Shown here: positions 1 through 11,159 of the stretch, piece after piece
How the letters are laid out: each line of letters opens with the position of its first letter
Numbering within the stretch: the stretch's first letter is position 1
Assembly (NCBI GenBank): GCA_009760855.2
Contig: WPIO01000040.1
Span: 2,864,001 to 2,928,000 of the forward strand
DNA from: Cristatella mucedo
Taxonomy: Eukaryota; Bryozoa; Phylactolaemata; Cristatellidae
Length of the DNA: 64,000 bases
Reading direction: 5' to 3'
Notes under the pieces: model-generated
Databases searched by the model: none
What the model was told of the DNA's origin: nothing
Seen by the model: the letters and a program-made list of their open reading frames with translations, nothing else
Made by a program: the position numbers and the translations under genes

Positions 1-350
1 ATCTCCTAGTCTCGGCTTGATTTTAGGACAACCAAGCTATGCGTGCAAGGCGATACCAGCTCGGCACCAATACCTGGCAAGTTCTGGGTGTCATACCAAT
101 ATCCGTGGGTGTCATACCAATATACAAACTGCTAGCTGTCACACTATCTAAGCTGCTGTGTAGCTGCAACATACACACGTATGCTTGCACGCATGCACAC
201 GCACGCACGATCAAGCACGTTCAAGCATGAGCGTGCATACAGCATGAACATGCACGATGTAGAAACGGACATAGAAATTGGCAGCAGACGAACGGTGGGA
301 GGCGAACCAAGACCTGCTGCTGCAGCGCTGCGGCAAGCGGCGGCTCTCAC

Positions 351-3300
351 CCAGCACGACTTGCGGCCAGTACGTGATTCGCTTCATCAGTGGGTACACC
401 GCGACCAGCAGTAGCGAACTTGCACCCAGAAAGACGCTGCATTAAATAGGTTTGCATCCTTCACTAGTTGTGCATAAAAAACGTCTCCCACGTCCACAGC
501 TAGGTGCTACGGCCCCCAAACCGAGCATGCATCAGTGCAGATAGCAGCAGCGGCGGACAGCGGACACACAGTGCCTCCTGCAGATCTGTACCTGTACCAG
601 TTGAGCTGCAGGAGAACGACGAGGGCAGCAACGAGCTGACACGCGAGGAATGCGGTTGCCTGCGGGTATGTGACGGCATTGGAAGCCAGCGGCCGGTCTC
701 TCGTGCGCTCCACCTGCAACGAGTAGCAATGATGCGCTGTCGGCTTGGCGTCTCGAGCAGATGCTGCAGGCGCAGCAGGTGGCCGAAAGGTGCGCTCTCT
801 CTCCCACTCTCTCTCTCTCGGAGTGGAGGAAGAAATAATTATTACTAGCCATCATTAATAACTATAACATTAATGAAAATAAAATAATATAACTAATAGT
901 AATAATAATAGTTACCCGAGCATCGATGTCCTTGTCGATCATGTCGTTGATGGTACATCCGGCGCCACGCATCAGCACGGCGCCGATGCCGAACAGGGCG
1001 AGCAGGTGAAGGTCGGGCAGCTGGCCGGCCGGCGCTGCCAGCGCGATGCTCCACGTGCAGGGCAGATACAGCAGCCACGTGCCTACGCAAAGCACATGGT
1101 CATACCAGCGCCTGCACGTCAGCATCAGCCGAATGGCAGGCAGCGAAGCTGACGTGCCCCCCCCCCCCCCCCCCCCCGCAAGAGAGGCCAGAGCCGGAAG
1201 CCTGCCTCCTTCTAAGGAGAGCGCTGAAAACCACGACCTTGTCCCGGCATCGAAGCGGGCAGCGACACGTGACCTCCCAGCCCCCCAAGCACCCCTGTAC
1301 ACAGATGCCGCACACGAACACACAAGCAAGCACGCACATGGTGGCAATGATGAGAGTTTGGCAACTTGAGAGGCAATAGAATAAAAAGAACTTGAAAAAA
1401 CACCTATTTAGGACAGCATTTAGTGGGTCCCCGTGATTCGTCCTTCATGTGCTTATGCGTGCTGACACTGTGCATGCTGCCACTAACCACATTTGCATGC
1501 TGAACCTGTGCATGTCACCCCTAACCATGTTTCTAACGCAACGACATCTATTCTCCAACTGCCGACTATGGCACATCTTTTTCAGCGGTCCTGAACTGCT
1601 ACTTCTATGCTACTCACTACCTCAACTGCTCTCCTAACTCTGCTATGCTTCCCACTTTCTCTTTGTTGCGTGAGACGAAGTCTGTTGGCTACCGAATGCG
1701 TACCGAAAGCCGCTTAGGCTGTAAGTGCGCTATACAAAACTCTCCTGCGTAACACCCACATGGTCTTTTTGACTTTGTGGAGTTACTGACGGAGATACAT
1801 TACATTACATTATTCATGTTCTCTGTTTATCAAGCACGATATTACTCACCATTTAATCGCATTTCCCTTTGCCACAAATGTAAAGCGCCTAGAAAGAGAT
1901 TGAGTTCTTTGAGGGCACCTTATCAAGTGCATTATTATTATTATTATTATTAATAGACGAGCAGCTGTTTCACAGCTGCCAAAGAAGCAGCACTCAGAAT
2001 AGCCTCATCAACTCGAAGGCCTTAAAGGTACACAAAACCCTGCTTAAAATTGCTGGGCAAGACAGGTTACACGCAGGCACTGCTCACGGAGTTCAAGAGA
2101 AGGGACCACATAACTACCATCGAATTCAAAAGCAGACAAGATGACCAGGTCTGGATTCGAAACACGTCAACGACGTACAAAGAATAATAACAATAATAAC
2201 GTGCGTACAGTGCCATCATAGAAATAAATTTCTTTCGAGACACTTTACAGATGCTGTACAGAAGCATTACCAAATGATTGGTGGTAACATCTGCAAGGAG
2301 CAGACACACTGTCACCAGGCATACGAGGAAACGAATCACAAAGACTCACTAAATGCTGTAATAAACAGGTTAGTTTTAAGCTTCTTTTTAAATGCCACGT
2401 CAGGGCACGTTGTGACGTTTATCAGTAGTGAGTTCCAGGCTTTGGGAGCATACGAACTAAAGGCATGGCCTCAAACGGTCTTGAGGTTAGTAACACATAG
2501 CAGAGCGGATTGCACTGCTATGCGAACTCAGTATCCAGGCAGGGGCAGGGCAGGCAAGGACCAGCACAGGAAGCTGTTCGCAACAACGTCGGGCTTGCAA
2601 AGGCCATAGCTGCCGTTCTCGGGGCAGACATATACGCTTAGCTCTGAAAGTCACGCTTAGCTCTGAAAGTCACGCTTAGCTCTGAAAGTCACTCGCAGTG
2701 GGCAGACGTTCAGTGTAGCGTTCAATTAGAACAAACAACGCTGCCTTGGCTAACCTGCTCAACAGGTAGCGTCGGCAGCTTAGAAATCACTTAATTTGAT
2801 CACTCTGAAGGTTGTGCGACCCTCGGTCCCTTCCACCAGATTAGCGGGCTCTAAATTTTCAATAAAATCACGAGTCAATCTGCAGCCACCCCCTGCCTCA
2901 CACCGATTGGCAGTCCGATGTTCTGGGTCGATGTTGCTGGTGAATCGCCTGAATCCGTGAAGCTGAAAGGTCAGCTGAAAGGTCATCACCACGATGAGAC
3001 TCATCAGGTCAGCAGGACATTTGCCTCCGGCAAAATCGCAGCGGCTGCGATCTCGCACACCCGGCGTGCGGACGTCGGCAGTCGAGTAGCTCTCACACAC
3101 TGGCTCTTCGGACCGTCGGCCGACGCCGCTCGGATCGGAGCCGCCGGGAGCCGGCGAGCCGCCGCCATCGGCGAGGGCTCGGGGCCGCCGCCGACGGTAG
3201 CTGCGCACGGGGGGGGGGGAGGGGGGAGTGAGAAGGGGAGATGGCAGAACGGGCCGAACTCGTCGACTTACCTATCGGCCGGTCCAATCTCATCAGGCGC

Positions 3301-3551
3301 AAGTACGGCTGCCATGCCTGGGGCGCCCTCGCCACGATGGCGGCGGCGGCGGACAGCGTCCCCAGCCTCGCCACACTCGCCGCGCGGGCGGCGGCGGACG
3401 GCTCGCGCTTCCGGTCAGCGAGGCGTCCTCCGCTCGCTCTTCGGCTGTCTGTCGGCGCTCCGAAGCGCCGAACGACATTCGCGCAGCCGCGCAAAGGCAG
3501 CCGGAGCCGGCAGAGCGTGCCGAGCGCATCCCTCCCGGTTAGCGCGAGCAT
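351..3551 (-). CDS. COQ2: COQ2, 4-hydroxybenzoate polyprenyltransferase, N-terminal part (4 exons; gene continues off the left edge)
   Basis: This enzyme attaches the polyprenyl tail to 4-hydroxybenzoate in coenzyme Q synthesis in the inner mitochondrial membrane. Coding exons on the minus strand are 3551-3272, 1082-916, 713-592 and 436-351. Every junction has GT/AG borders and the phases fit (1, 0, 2, 1), giving 218 residues; the family usually has about 370-420. Residues 1-75 are Arg- and Ala-rich with few acids, as expected of a mitochondrial presequence. [13 protein letters not shown] at the end of exon 1 joins [12 protein letters not shown] in exon 2. The UbiA motif NDxxDxxxD is intact (N139, D140, D143, D147), within [16 protein letters not shown]. 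Exon 3 carries RPLAS and exon 4 carries [12 protein letters not shown]. The second Asp motif would be in later exons; none is visible in 1-350. The start at 3551 is the first ATG of the open frame and sits just after an ETS-like CCGGAAGCG. The identification is firm; the exact start is less so. Confidence 0.93.
1385..1950 (+). mobile_element. L2-type LINE 3' end, interrupted by another LINE fragment
   Basis: This is a 3' untranslated region of the L2-type family seen throughout the window. Landmarks are the gacagcatttagtgggt start, a cacatttgcatg stretch, and the terminal block gtaaagcgcctagaaagag followed by (ATT)n. The sequence stops near 1529 and resumes near 1808. The gap holds a foreign insert listed separately. 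Confidence 0.8.
1529..1807 (+). mobile_element. Second LINE family ("F2"), 3' end with (ATTAC)n tail, nested in L2
   Basis: The block contains tttgttgcgtgagacgaagt, gcgctatacaaaactctcct and ends in tacattacattacatta. The same sequence recurs in reverse at 26718-27183 and more diverged at 42170-42330 and 37170-37245. It splits an L2 3' untranslated region, so it arrived after that L2 copy. Confidence 0.75.
2165..2520 (-). mobile_element. Diverged L2-related LINE 3' fragment
   Basis: Read on the minus strand it has the order typical of the family: a remnant of the C-terminal coding end with gttcgtatgctcccaaagcc, then the untranslated region with gtgattcgt..., and a TTATTATT tail (2186-2199). 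It is clearly more diverged than the 32980-35713 copy. Confidence 0.65.
2634..2690 (+). repeat. 19-bp tandem repeat, three identical units
   Basis: Three consecutive exact copies of acgcttagctctgaaagtc lie in intron 1 of COQ2. No role is visible. Confidence 0.9.
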
Positions 3552-5098
3552 GGCGCTTCCGGTGCGTTCGTCGTCGCTCGCGCGAGCGCCGCGTAAGCTG
3601 CCCGTGAACGACGACGTCCGCAGCTACGGCGGCGGCGACGGCGGCGCGCCAACGGTCTACGGAGCAACGTGGGTCGTACGGCAGCGGGAGGGAGGGGGGC
3701 AGCAGCCGCACGCAAGTCGGAAGTGGTCCGCAGCGCGTCCGAAGCGCGCCCTCCGTACCGAGACTCGATACTGTCGCGCGGACGACGCGGTTTCTACAAC
3801 AATTTTTAAAACCTATGAGAATGCTTTAATTTTAATTGGTTCTTCAGGCAGACAGAAGCGTCTACGACACTGACCTGTGACCTGTCGTCGTCCCCTGCTG
3901 CTGCTGGCACGTTGGAGACAGAGGAGATAACTCGACAGACGCTCTCCTCCACTACTGGAACTTACTCGTTGACTACGGCTAATTAAGTAGTTTAGTGGAT
4001 TTAAAAAACCACCAGCTGCAATAATAATGGACGGTTTGTGGCAGCATATTTAAGGACTTACGCGCTAGCAAGCGGAGTCGCCTTGGCGACTATCTATCCC
4101 TGGGTTCATTAGCTGCAGCTAGCCAGCGCCCGCTGCTAGCGTTCGGTAGCCATTAGTATGGAGAGGCTGTACGGATTGCCTTTCTCGCTCCTCAGGAGCA
4201 CGGGATATCGACCTGCTATCGAGAGGTTGTCATAATTAGTACCCCTGCTAGAATTCTCCTCCGAGCCGCTGCTTCCACGACACGGTTCTTGCATGACACT
4301 CTCGTTACGCGTCAATCTGGCGACGGAGGCGAATCAGAGCTGCGTCGGAGCCAGAGGGGAAGCGGGCGAAGCGGGGCAGCATGCTGCCTGTCCTCTGCAG
4401 CGGGGGGGGGGCGGCAGCTACCTGGGCCGCCCCTATTCTTACGCCCCCCCGACCATCGCCTACGACGAAATCGTGTCGTAATTCCACTCGACGAGCAACC
4501 GCCGGAAATTCGTATCAAATAAGCGCTTTACTCTATAATTCCGACTTTCCGCTATAATTTTTCATTAACTCTGGGTCTAGCCCACCTGTATAAAAATCGT
4601 GCTGGTATTGCCCCTATGTAAAAAATGTTTGCAGGTCCAGTCCATGACCTGTCCAGGTCATTTCGATGGAAATCCTGGCTCCGCCACCTAATCCACCAAT
4701 CATTGTCTTGGAGAATTCCAAATTGTCCAATTGAACTTACGCAGTCCCGGCTTAGCGGTGGCAAGCACAACACTATTTTTTTATATGTAAGCACAGCCTC
4801 CTGGAGTGCCAACGGGTGCAAAAGCACTCGCACTTTACGACCCAGGCGTTTTTTGAGTCCAGCACTAGGCCATATTCTCTACTGTCTGCAGCAAGTTGGT
4901 CCGTGTATGCACGCGTAGGCGTGCGTGCGTGCGCGCCTGTGTAGGCTAGGGAATTATAGATCTATTACAGATAGTTATATAGATATTATAGATAATTTTC
5001 GGACAGCCTCGTTTACTAGTGCGCGAGGCGACGAGCCGGAAGTGTGAAAGTGGTGACCCTGACCTTCGACCGACTCCGGAGTCTTCCAGCGCGTTACC
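3552..5098. promoter_or_regulatory. Divergent intergenic promoter region between COQ2 and the Maf gene
   Basis: The two genes point away from each other across about 1.5 kb. The COQ2 side (about 3100-3800) is CpG-rich. An ETS-type core CCGGAAGCG lies on the minus strand at 3562-3554, three bases before the COQ2 ATG. CCGGAAGTG lies on the plus strand at 5036-5044, 55 bases before the Maf ATG. ETS/GABP sites next to the start are common in TATA-less housekeeping promoters. No TATA box is evident. A repeat copy (about 4410-4745) occupies part of the space. That the spacer drives both genes is inference. Confidence 0.5.
4410..4745 (+). repeat. Interspersed repeat of unknown class (family "R3"), copy 1
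   Basis: The stretch shares an ordered series of blocks with 60890-61160 (same strand) and about 29640-29895 (opposite strand): gggccgcc...cctattc, tacgcccc.gacc, aa.tcaactcgatgagcagccgcc, cgcgctta, a cgggtct block, and gaaatcctggctccgccacc. I found no coding capacity. The edges are approximate. Confidence 0.55.
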
Positions 5099-7456
5099 AT
5101 GTTGCTAGTCTGGAAGCGAGCCCTTGCCGGAAAGAGGATCGTTCTCGCCAGCGCGTCCCCTAGAAGGAAGGAGATCCTACAAAAGCTAGGCGTATGTCGA
5201 GCGCAGCCTTCAGTGAGAGCTACGTCATCCACGTCCCAGATCCCGGGAGATCCCACAAAAGCTAGGCGATCGCACGTATCTTCTTGTAAACAGGCCTCCC
5301 GCCGTACGCATTTTCTTGTCGCTGCTTGCCTGCTCTGCGCGGCGAGTGTCTCACCAGCCCGCTTTCCAAGCGGGCTGGTCGGATCTTTACGGATCGCCAC
5401 GTTACGCGCATTTTTTTGTCGCCATGTTAGTGATAGCTAGCGACAATCACGTATACGACGGACTCGATGTTTGATTAAGTTGGCCGGACGCCGTTGCTTC
5501 GACGAACGATGCTGCCAGCGCTTTTTTTAAGACTCGCGGAACTTAATCGAGGTTCTTTAAATGCGCACCGTTTTCTTTTAAGAATCGCTGCGGGCAAGAG
5601 TGGTGAGACAATCAGCCTTGCAGCCATCGGCGTACCGTGACTAGTCAGAATGTGTTGCGCCCGAATGCACTGGCTTCCAGATGCCAGTGCGAGATGCTTA
5701 GCATTGGAAATTTTCGGTCGATTCGTGCGGTGTCCACATTGTACGGTTACCGTAAAGTTGAATTACTGCTGCGACGGGACAGGCTGTCTCCTGCAAGCGG
5801 CGAGAGACTTTTCCTGCCAACGGTCCTTGACCGTATCACTATATAACTTTATTTATCCGTGACCCGAACTTGCAACTTTTGAAGCCGCACTCATCGCGCC
5901 ATGGCTTTTCCCGTGGTGTACGGTTTGTCCAAGTTTAGCACGTGGCTTTAGGAGAATGTTTCCTTTAAAGGGCAGCCACTCCAAGGCGCACTCTTCCGGT
6001 TCGGATTGGTTCAGCAGACGCCTGTCTAGGTCTTTGGATTTCCGTGCTTGCGGCTTCATGCGTGCGATGCCACACTGACTGCTGCGGCAGTTTTTCTCTA
6101 TTAGTGGTACCGTGACGCCATCGTCCCCAAAGACAACTTGTTTTCGTTAAGGGTTTAAATGGCGTCGAGACAATCCCATCGTCCTTTGAAGAGGATTTAG
6201 ACAAATCTAAGTATGCTGCCGTCCAAGATTACGTCATTGCCACCGCCACGGCCAAAGTGATGCAGGTTGCCAAGGAGGAACATGAGAATCTGGTGAGCTT
6301 CACCGTTTTGCTATATGCCTCGAAGCTGCGCCGGAAAAAGCTCTGATTACCAGCTCATTGAACTGCCCCAAGCACAGGGATTTTTAATAGTAATAGTGAG
6401 CAACAGATCTTTTGAAGTGAAGTACTAAAGCTGCAAGGTTGGAACCAATATTCTCTCTCTAGTACCGTTATATCTCTCCTTATTTTTTCTACCAGTTTTT
6501 TTTTAGCCCCATCTGTAGTTTTATGCACTTGCTATAAATAACTTGTGCACTCCTGATAAGTAACTTTGCACAAGGGCCCTTTCTTGTCACCTTTAGCTAT
6601 TCTTCAAAGTCACGTGATTCGTCCTTTGTGTGCATGCACCTGCTTACTATGCCTGCTGCTTGCGGATGTTACCACCAAACATTTGGTAATGCTTTACATG
6701 CAGCAGCTGTTAAGTGCCTGGGAGGAAATTCAGTTCTCTGAGGGCGTTATACAAATGTTAATTATTATGTGATAGCAAAGCTACATTTATTGTTTGCTTG
6801 CCGGGGTAGGGGTTGGACTCGTTGTGACTTGAATAGCTGCACGGCTTTAAAGAGTACTTTCAACCGAAAGATGGCATCGTTTTTGTTCCCGGTTAAGCAT
6901 TCTAGCACCGGATTAAGCAATTATCGCACTTGCGGCACGTTTTCAACGGTATTTTTCGTGTGTGCTGTTTGCCGGATGTATGGTTTTTCGTGATGGCTAG
7001 AGCTGCTGCTCGACTTAGCAGAGTCCGCGATTACTTTCTAGTTAACATAGATTGTTAACATAATTAACAGTCGTACGTTGTAGGAAGCCGAGCCACCTTT
7101 CCTTGTCATAGGAGCCGACACGGTCGTGTCCATGGATGGGGTGATCTATGAAAAACCAAGGGATCGAGCACATGCGATTGATATGATATCAGGGTTTGTG
7201 AGGGTGAACCGCGAAGCAGCTCGATCGAGTGAACCGCGACTGGCATCGAGTGAGCTATTCACTGTTGTCGGCGTCGTCGCTGCTGCTGGTGGTCATTTCT
7301 CTCATTTTCCTTGCAGCTTCAGTGGTCGTGTTCATCAGGTGTACACTGGTGTCGTACTACTATTACTACGTGATGGCTATAGTCGAGGTCAGCCATGCTA
7401 CTGTGCGCTCAAGCCCTGTGCTATATGCTACTCTGCCATTTTTTGTGCTGACCATT

Positions 7457-7501
<45 letters not shown>

Positions 7502-9356
7502 GGAGACAGCAAGTGAGCTAAGGAGAGAGGAGAGATAAGGAGAGGGAGAGGGAGAGAGACGTTGTATTATTTATTGACTGCTGATCGACCTTGGTTTTTG
7601 TACGTAAGCATATCGGAGCCAGGATTGCATGTGCTGCCACAAAGTTGTAGCAAAGGGACAGCATGTACACCGATTGTCTCTCGACTCAGCAAATTTCAAA
7701 AGCAATATTTTTGGCCACTCGGTTGGCATATTATCTCCTTGCAGATTTACCTGTTGATGTCTGCTATAGTGTGCGATCGTTCCATGAAATCACAGACGTT
7801 CACATGGCGGACCTCTCGCCAGATGTTGTGGAAGCGTATGTTGACAGTGGAGAATCCATGTAAGTACCAGTGGTCATTCTCACCAAGAAAGACTGAAAGC
7901 TGCATGCAAGTAGAAAGCGTGTTTTTTGGTAACAAAACGGCCGAACTGAGCTTGCGCTTTGGCTCACTATCGGGTCCTCTCCCTCTCTCATTCGTTACCG
8001 AGAAACGCAAACACCAGACTTCCCGAGGGATGAGGTGGGGAAAATCTTGCAAATCAGGCCAAGCGTGCAAGGCTTTGAGCTCTCTCATCTACCGGTACGA
8101 TTCTAGCAGCATTGTGGCCTGCCCGTGTGGGGAGGGAGGGTAACTTGTTAATGGGTTGGCGACGGTTGATGGCTGAGCTTATTGTCAGGCAGGAATGCTT
8201 GAGGATGGAGGGACAATCATCTTTGTTCTTTGAGTATGCTTGGGCACGAGGGTACTTACATAACTTGAAAGCACCCTCTCCTCTTGTATTGACTTACAAC
8301 TGGTAATGACTGCCTTCGTAAATTCCGAGTGCAGCAGCTTTTCACTTGGCAGCTTTCGAGTGCAGCCCATGTCAGCTGGTGCCAGTGAAGTCGACTACTG
8401 ATAGTCAATGTTAGCATTCACGAGACAGCCCAAAAAGTGGTAAACCTCTTAGCAGCAAGGCAAACCAAAAGGTGAGACAAAACGTGCAGTGAGCTGCCTC
8501 AGTTCACCATGCCAGGAGTAGCATTTTGCAACGTGGTGCGGCAGCACCCTAGCTGAGGCACTTTTATAAAGTAACTTAATGCTAGCTCACCATCGCAGAT
8601 CTACTCGCTAGGTGCGCCACCTACCTTCACCTTCACCTACGCTACCTAGCACGGCCACCTTCCGGCCCTGCATGACGTAAAAGGGTTTCTTTTAGTTGGC
8701 TTTGGATTGGTTCACTAACGGGGCTATGATCACCAGGTGACCACCATTAAGCACACTTGACCCAAATCCCATCCCGACGTTGGCCGAGTCCACCCGTTTC
8801 CCTGCTGACAGCGAGTTAGTTAACCCAGTACCTCACTGACACGTGGACTCTCCCTTTCTCGACTCAATGCAAGATCCCCCGAGTCACGGAATGAGCTCAC
8901 GCTGCCTGCCGAGAGTGGGACCCTAGTCACATGACTTCGGGGGAGGACTCAAATCAGTTATCGTGGCTTGAGTCCCCGTGCCACGTCACCGGTCTCTGTT
9001 CACGTTTGACTCGCCCAGTCTCGTGTCTCGCGCCTGTAAAGAGATCGACATCGGTTGAAACGAGCCGCGCAAGCGTGCAAGGCGAGGAGGCGACGGCGCT
9101 CCCCGCGTCAGCCAAGGTGTTTGGTCTCGATTGGAGTTCGAACCAGCTCCAGGAGCGCTGGCGGCTGTGACTAGACAGGCCTGAGCAGACGGCGTGACCT
9201 TCGCATGACCTTTGCAGGGACAAGGCCGGCGGCTACGGCATCCAGAGCCTCGGCGCTCAGCTCGTTCGAGGCATCAAGGGCGACTATCCCAACGTCGTCG
9301 GGTTTCCGCTGCACAGCTTCTGCGCTCACCTCGGCGCCATGCTCGGCAGCGGGTAG
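5099..9356 (+). CDS. ASMTL: Maf/ASMTL-type nucleotide pyrophosphatase, stand-alone (6 exons, complete)
   Basis: Maf proteins hydrolyse nucleoside triphosphates such as dTTP, UTP or modified nucleotides to the monophosphate, in the cytosol. Exons are 5099-5191, 6152-6292, 7084-7193, 7317-7387, 7745-7859 and 9218-9356. All introns are GT/AG and the phases (0, 0, 2, 1, 2) give one 669-nt frame, 222 residues plus stop, the normal Maf length. Visible motifs: SASPRR at residues 18-23 in the N-terminal substrate loop, GADTVV with the likely catalytic Asp90, EKPRD after it, [10 protein letters not shown], and [14 protein letters not shown] near residues 172-185. The last two patterns match the Maf half of vertebrate ASMTL more than bacterial Maf. 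The frame ends nine codons after SFCAHL, so no methyltransferase half follows from this reading. An alternative is that ggGTAG at 9351 is a donor leading to a distant methyltransferase exon, but I see no such exon. The ATG is in a fair context 55 bases after an ETS-like site. Confidence 0.92.
5171..5272 (+). repeat. Local duplication of the Maf exon 1/intron 1 border
   Basis: The last 21 bases of exon 1 plus the first intron base (5171-5192) recur with one mismatch at 5246-5267, inside the intron. The first copy continues into the donor gtatgt; the second continues as gatcgc and is not a good donor. Confidence 0.8.
5353..5379. repeat. Perfect 12-bp-arm hairpin in Maf intron 1
   Basis: Arms accagcccgctt (5353-5364) and aagcgggctggt (5368-5379) are exact reverse complements around a 3-base loop. 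Confidence 0.85.
6600..6772 (+). mobile_element. Diverged L2-type LINE 3' tail in Maf intron 2
   Basis: It carries gtgattcgtcctttgtgtgcat, a variant of the aagcgcctagaaagagattgag block (aagtgcctgggaggaaattcag) and a short ATTATT end. It resembles the 53880-54150 copy more than the standard family. Confidence 0.65.
7459..7560 (+). repeat. (GA)n microsatellite in Maf intron 4
   Basis: About 35 bases of pure GA, then interrupted GGAGA sequence, 70 bases downstream of the exon 4 donor. Confidence 0.9.
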
Positions 9357-10302
9357 CTGTGACGGTCACCGCGAGGAGGCGAGCTCTTGCGTGCGAGCGC
9401 AAAAAAAGCAGCAGCAGCAGCCTCTCACGAGAGAGATCAGAGTTTTCAGCAGGGTAATCACCGGTTGAGAAGGAGAGCACCAGCAGCATTGGCTGCAGCG
9501 ACAGCTCGAGGCAAGCGCAGAGGCTCGACCGCTCTTCCATATTGAGAGGATCGTACGTTGCGTAGCAACTCGAGAAGCTCGGCGCTACCGACGATTGGAC
9601 ACCAGGCAGCGCCGGCTTGGCAGGCGGCCGCGAGCAGGGCAGCGGTCGCACGCGCACGTCGGACGGAGGTTTCCAGATGAGACCCGACTGTGGTGCTGCT
9701 GCAACTAGGACGGCGACATTCCGGTGGACATCGATATCATCTGGCGCAGCTGGCCGCATCCATTCACGAGAAGCTCGCTGCAACGGCAGACCGGGACGCG
9801 CACGCACGCTGTCGATCGCCTAGATCTAGGTCATGGGTCGCCTATAGGCAGTGGATGCCAGCCGTACTCAGCTGCAGGCTAGCTGGGACGCCGGAGCTCG
9901 GCGTCACGCCAGACTGGACCAATTGCCACAGCCGCCGTGTTAACTCAGGCAGGCAGGCTGCAGCAGTGCTAGCCTGCCCGTACACAGCAGCAGCTGCACG
10001 CACACAGCAACGGCGCGAGGTGGCTGGATCCGAGGCGGATAGCGCGCGGAGCAGCTCTTGGGCGTCGCTGCGAGCTGTCACTGTGCGACCCGTCGCTGCG
10101 ACACCAAAGCCATTTTACTTCGCTTTCACGCACAGCAGTAAAGCACGTCCAAGTCGTGAGCGACCTTGTTCTGCGAATGTGCAGGAGATATCGCTTCCTG
10201 AGGAAGAGATGACGCTGGGCGCGGCTCTGCGCAGAGCTCTCTCGGCTGCAGATGACCCTGTGGTGTTGGGCTTTTTAGCAAGCCGTCGCCGGCATCCAGA
10301 GA

Positions 10303-10357
<55 letters not shown>
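10303..10357 (+). repeat. (CA)n microsatellite
   Basis: About 27 uninterrupted CA units. Confidence 0.95.
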
Positions 10358-10358
<1 letters not shown>

Positions 10359-10644
10359 GCTCGAAGTGAAGTTTATTCCTGATAGTTTATTTTCCGACAT
10401 CCCTAAAGCCAAGGCCGCCGCCGGGCTCTGACCGTGCCAATCCATCCCAGCCAACCGGGCAACCACGCGTTGTGGCTCTCGGAAACAGGCAGATGAGAGG
10501 GCACACTAGCATTAGAGCATCGGATGGACTTACAAGTGTGCGATGTAGGGAGTTCAAGTGTGCACGGCCGAACCGGCGACTCGATTTACGCGTCTACTGG
10601 TGCCGCTCTATTGACACAGGTCGAATTGTGACATAATATGAGCC

Positions 10645-10805
10645 GTAATGGCTCACTAGGTAAGGCGGTTGCTTTTCACGACCTCGGCCCCGAGGTCGTG
10701 GGTTCGAATCTTGTGGTGGGCGATCCTTTATCGCCACTGCAAGCGCTGGTGATAGCCGTAAAGGTTCTCCTGTCGCTATACAAAATGAGGCTGTTAACTC
10801 AGATA
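10645..10805 (+). mobile_element. tRNA-headed SINE, family 1, copy a
   Basis: The head looks like a tRNA promoter: atggctcactaggtaagg near box A and gtgggttcgaatc as box B. The body contains atcgccactgcaagc.gtggtgatagccgtaaag and ends gaggctgtt(t)aa.tcag without a poly-A. The same arrangement recurs at 18047, 40925, 43568, 43872, 53720, 55275, 58131 and 58543. Between the boxes lies a near-palindrome, cacgacctcgg-cc-ccgaggtcgtg (10677-10700). Confidence 0.85.
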
Positions 10806-11159
10806 GTATTTTTTTACAATATGCTCTGCAGGCACGCACTTCCTGTCAACTAGTCGCAGAGCGAGCGATCCGAGCTAAGAAGGCAACCGGAAGACCGGTG
10901 GGGAGGCCGGGCTGCTCGGTATCAGAGCCTCAGAAAAGGCAAAGAGAAGAGGTTCTCTGCGACCATCTATAGCTCGAGCTTTGACTGCAGTTCCTGAGCC
11001 TGCGGTTCCTGTTTTGCTCCGAGCCTCATCAATATTGCACCCGAGTCTCAATCACAGTGGGGGCACCATAACGGTGCCAAGCGGTAGGCAAGCTTGGTGG
11101 CTATCAACTGTGAGCCGGAGCCGTGAAGACTCCACCCAGACCAGAGTCGTACTAGACCA

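Noticed and set aside
3241-3873. 210-codon plus-strand frame over COQ2 exon 1
   Set aside because: Antisense of the COQ2 presequence exon; the minus strand carries the conserved [13 protein letters not shown] and a matching donor.
10645-10720. A functional tRNA gene
   Set aside because: Boxes A and B are present, but the cloverleaf is disrupted by an over-long hairpin and the element recurs with a SINE body.
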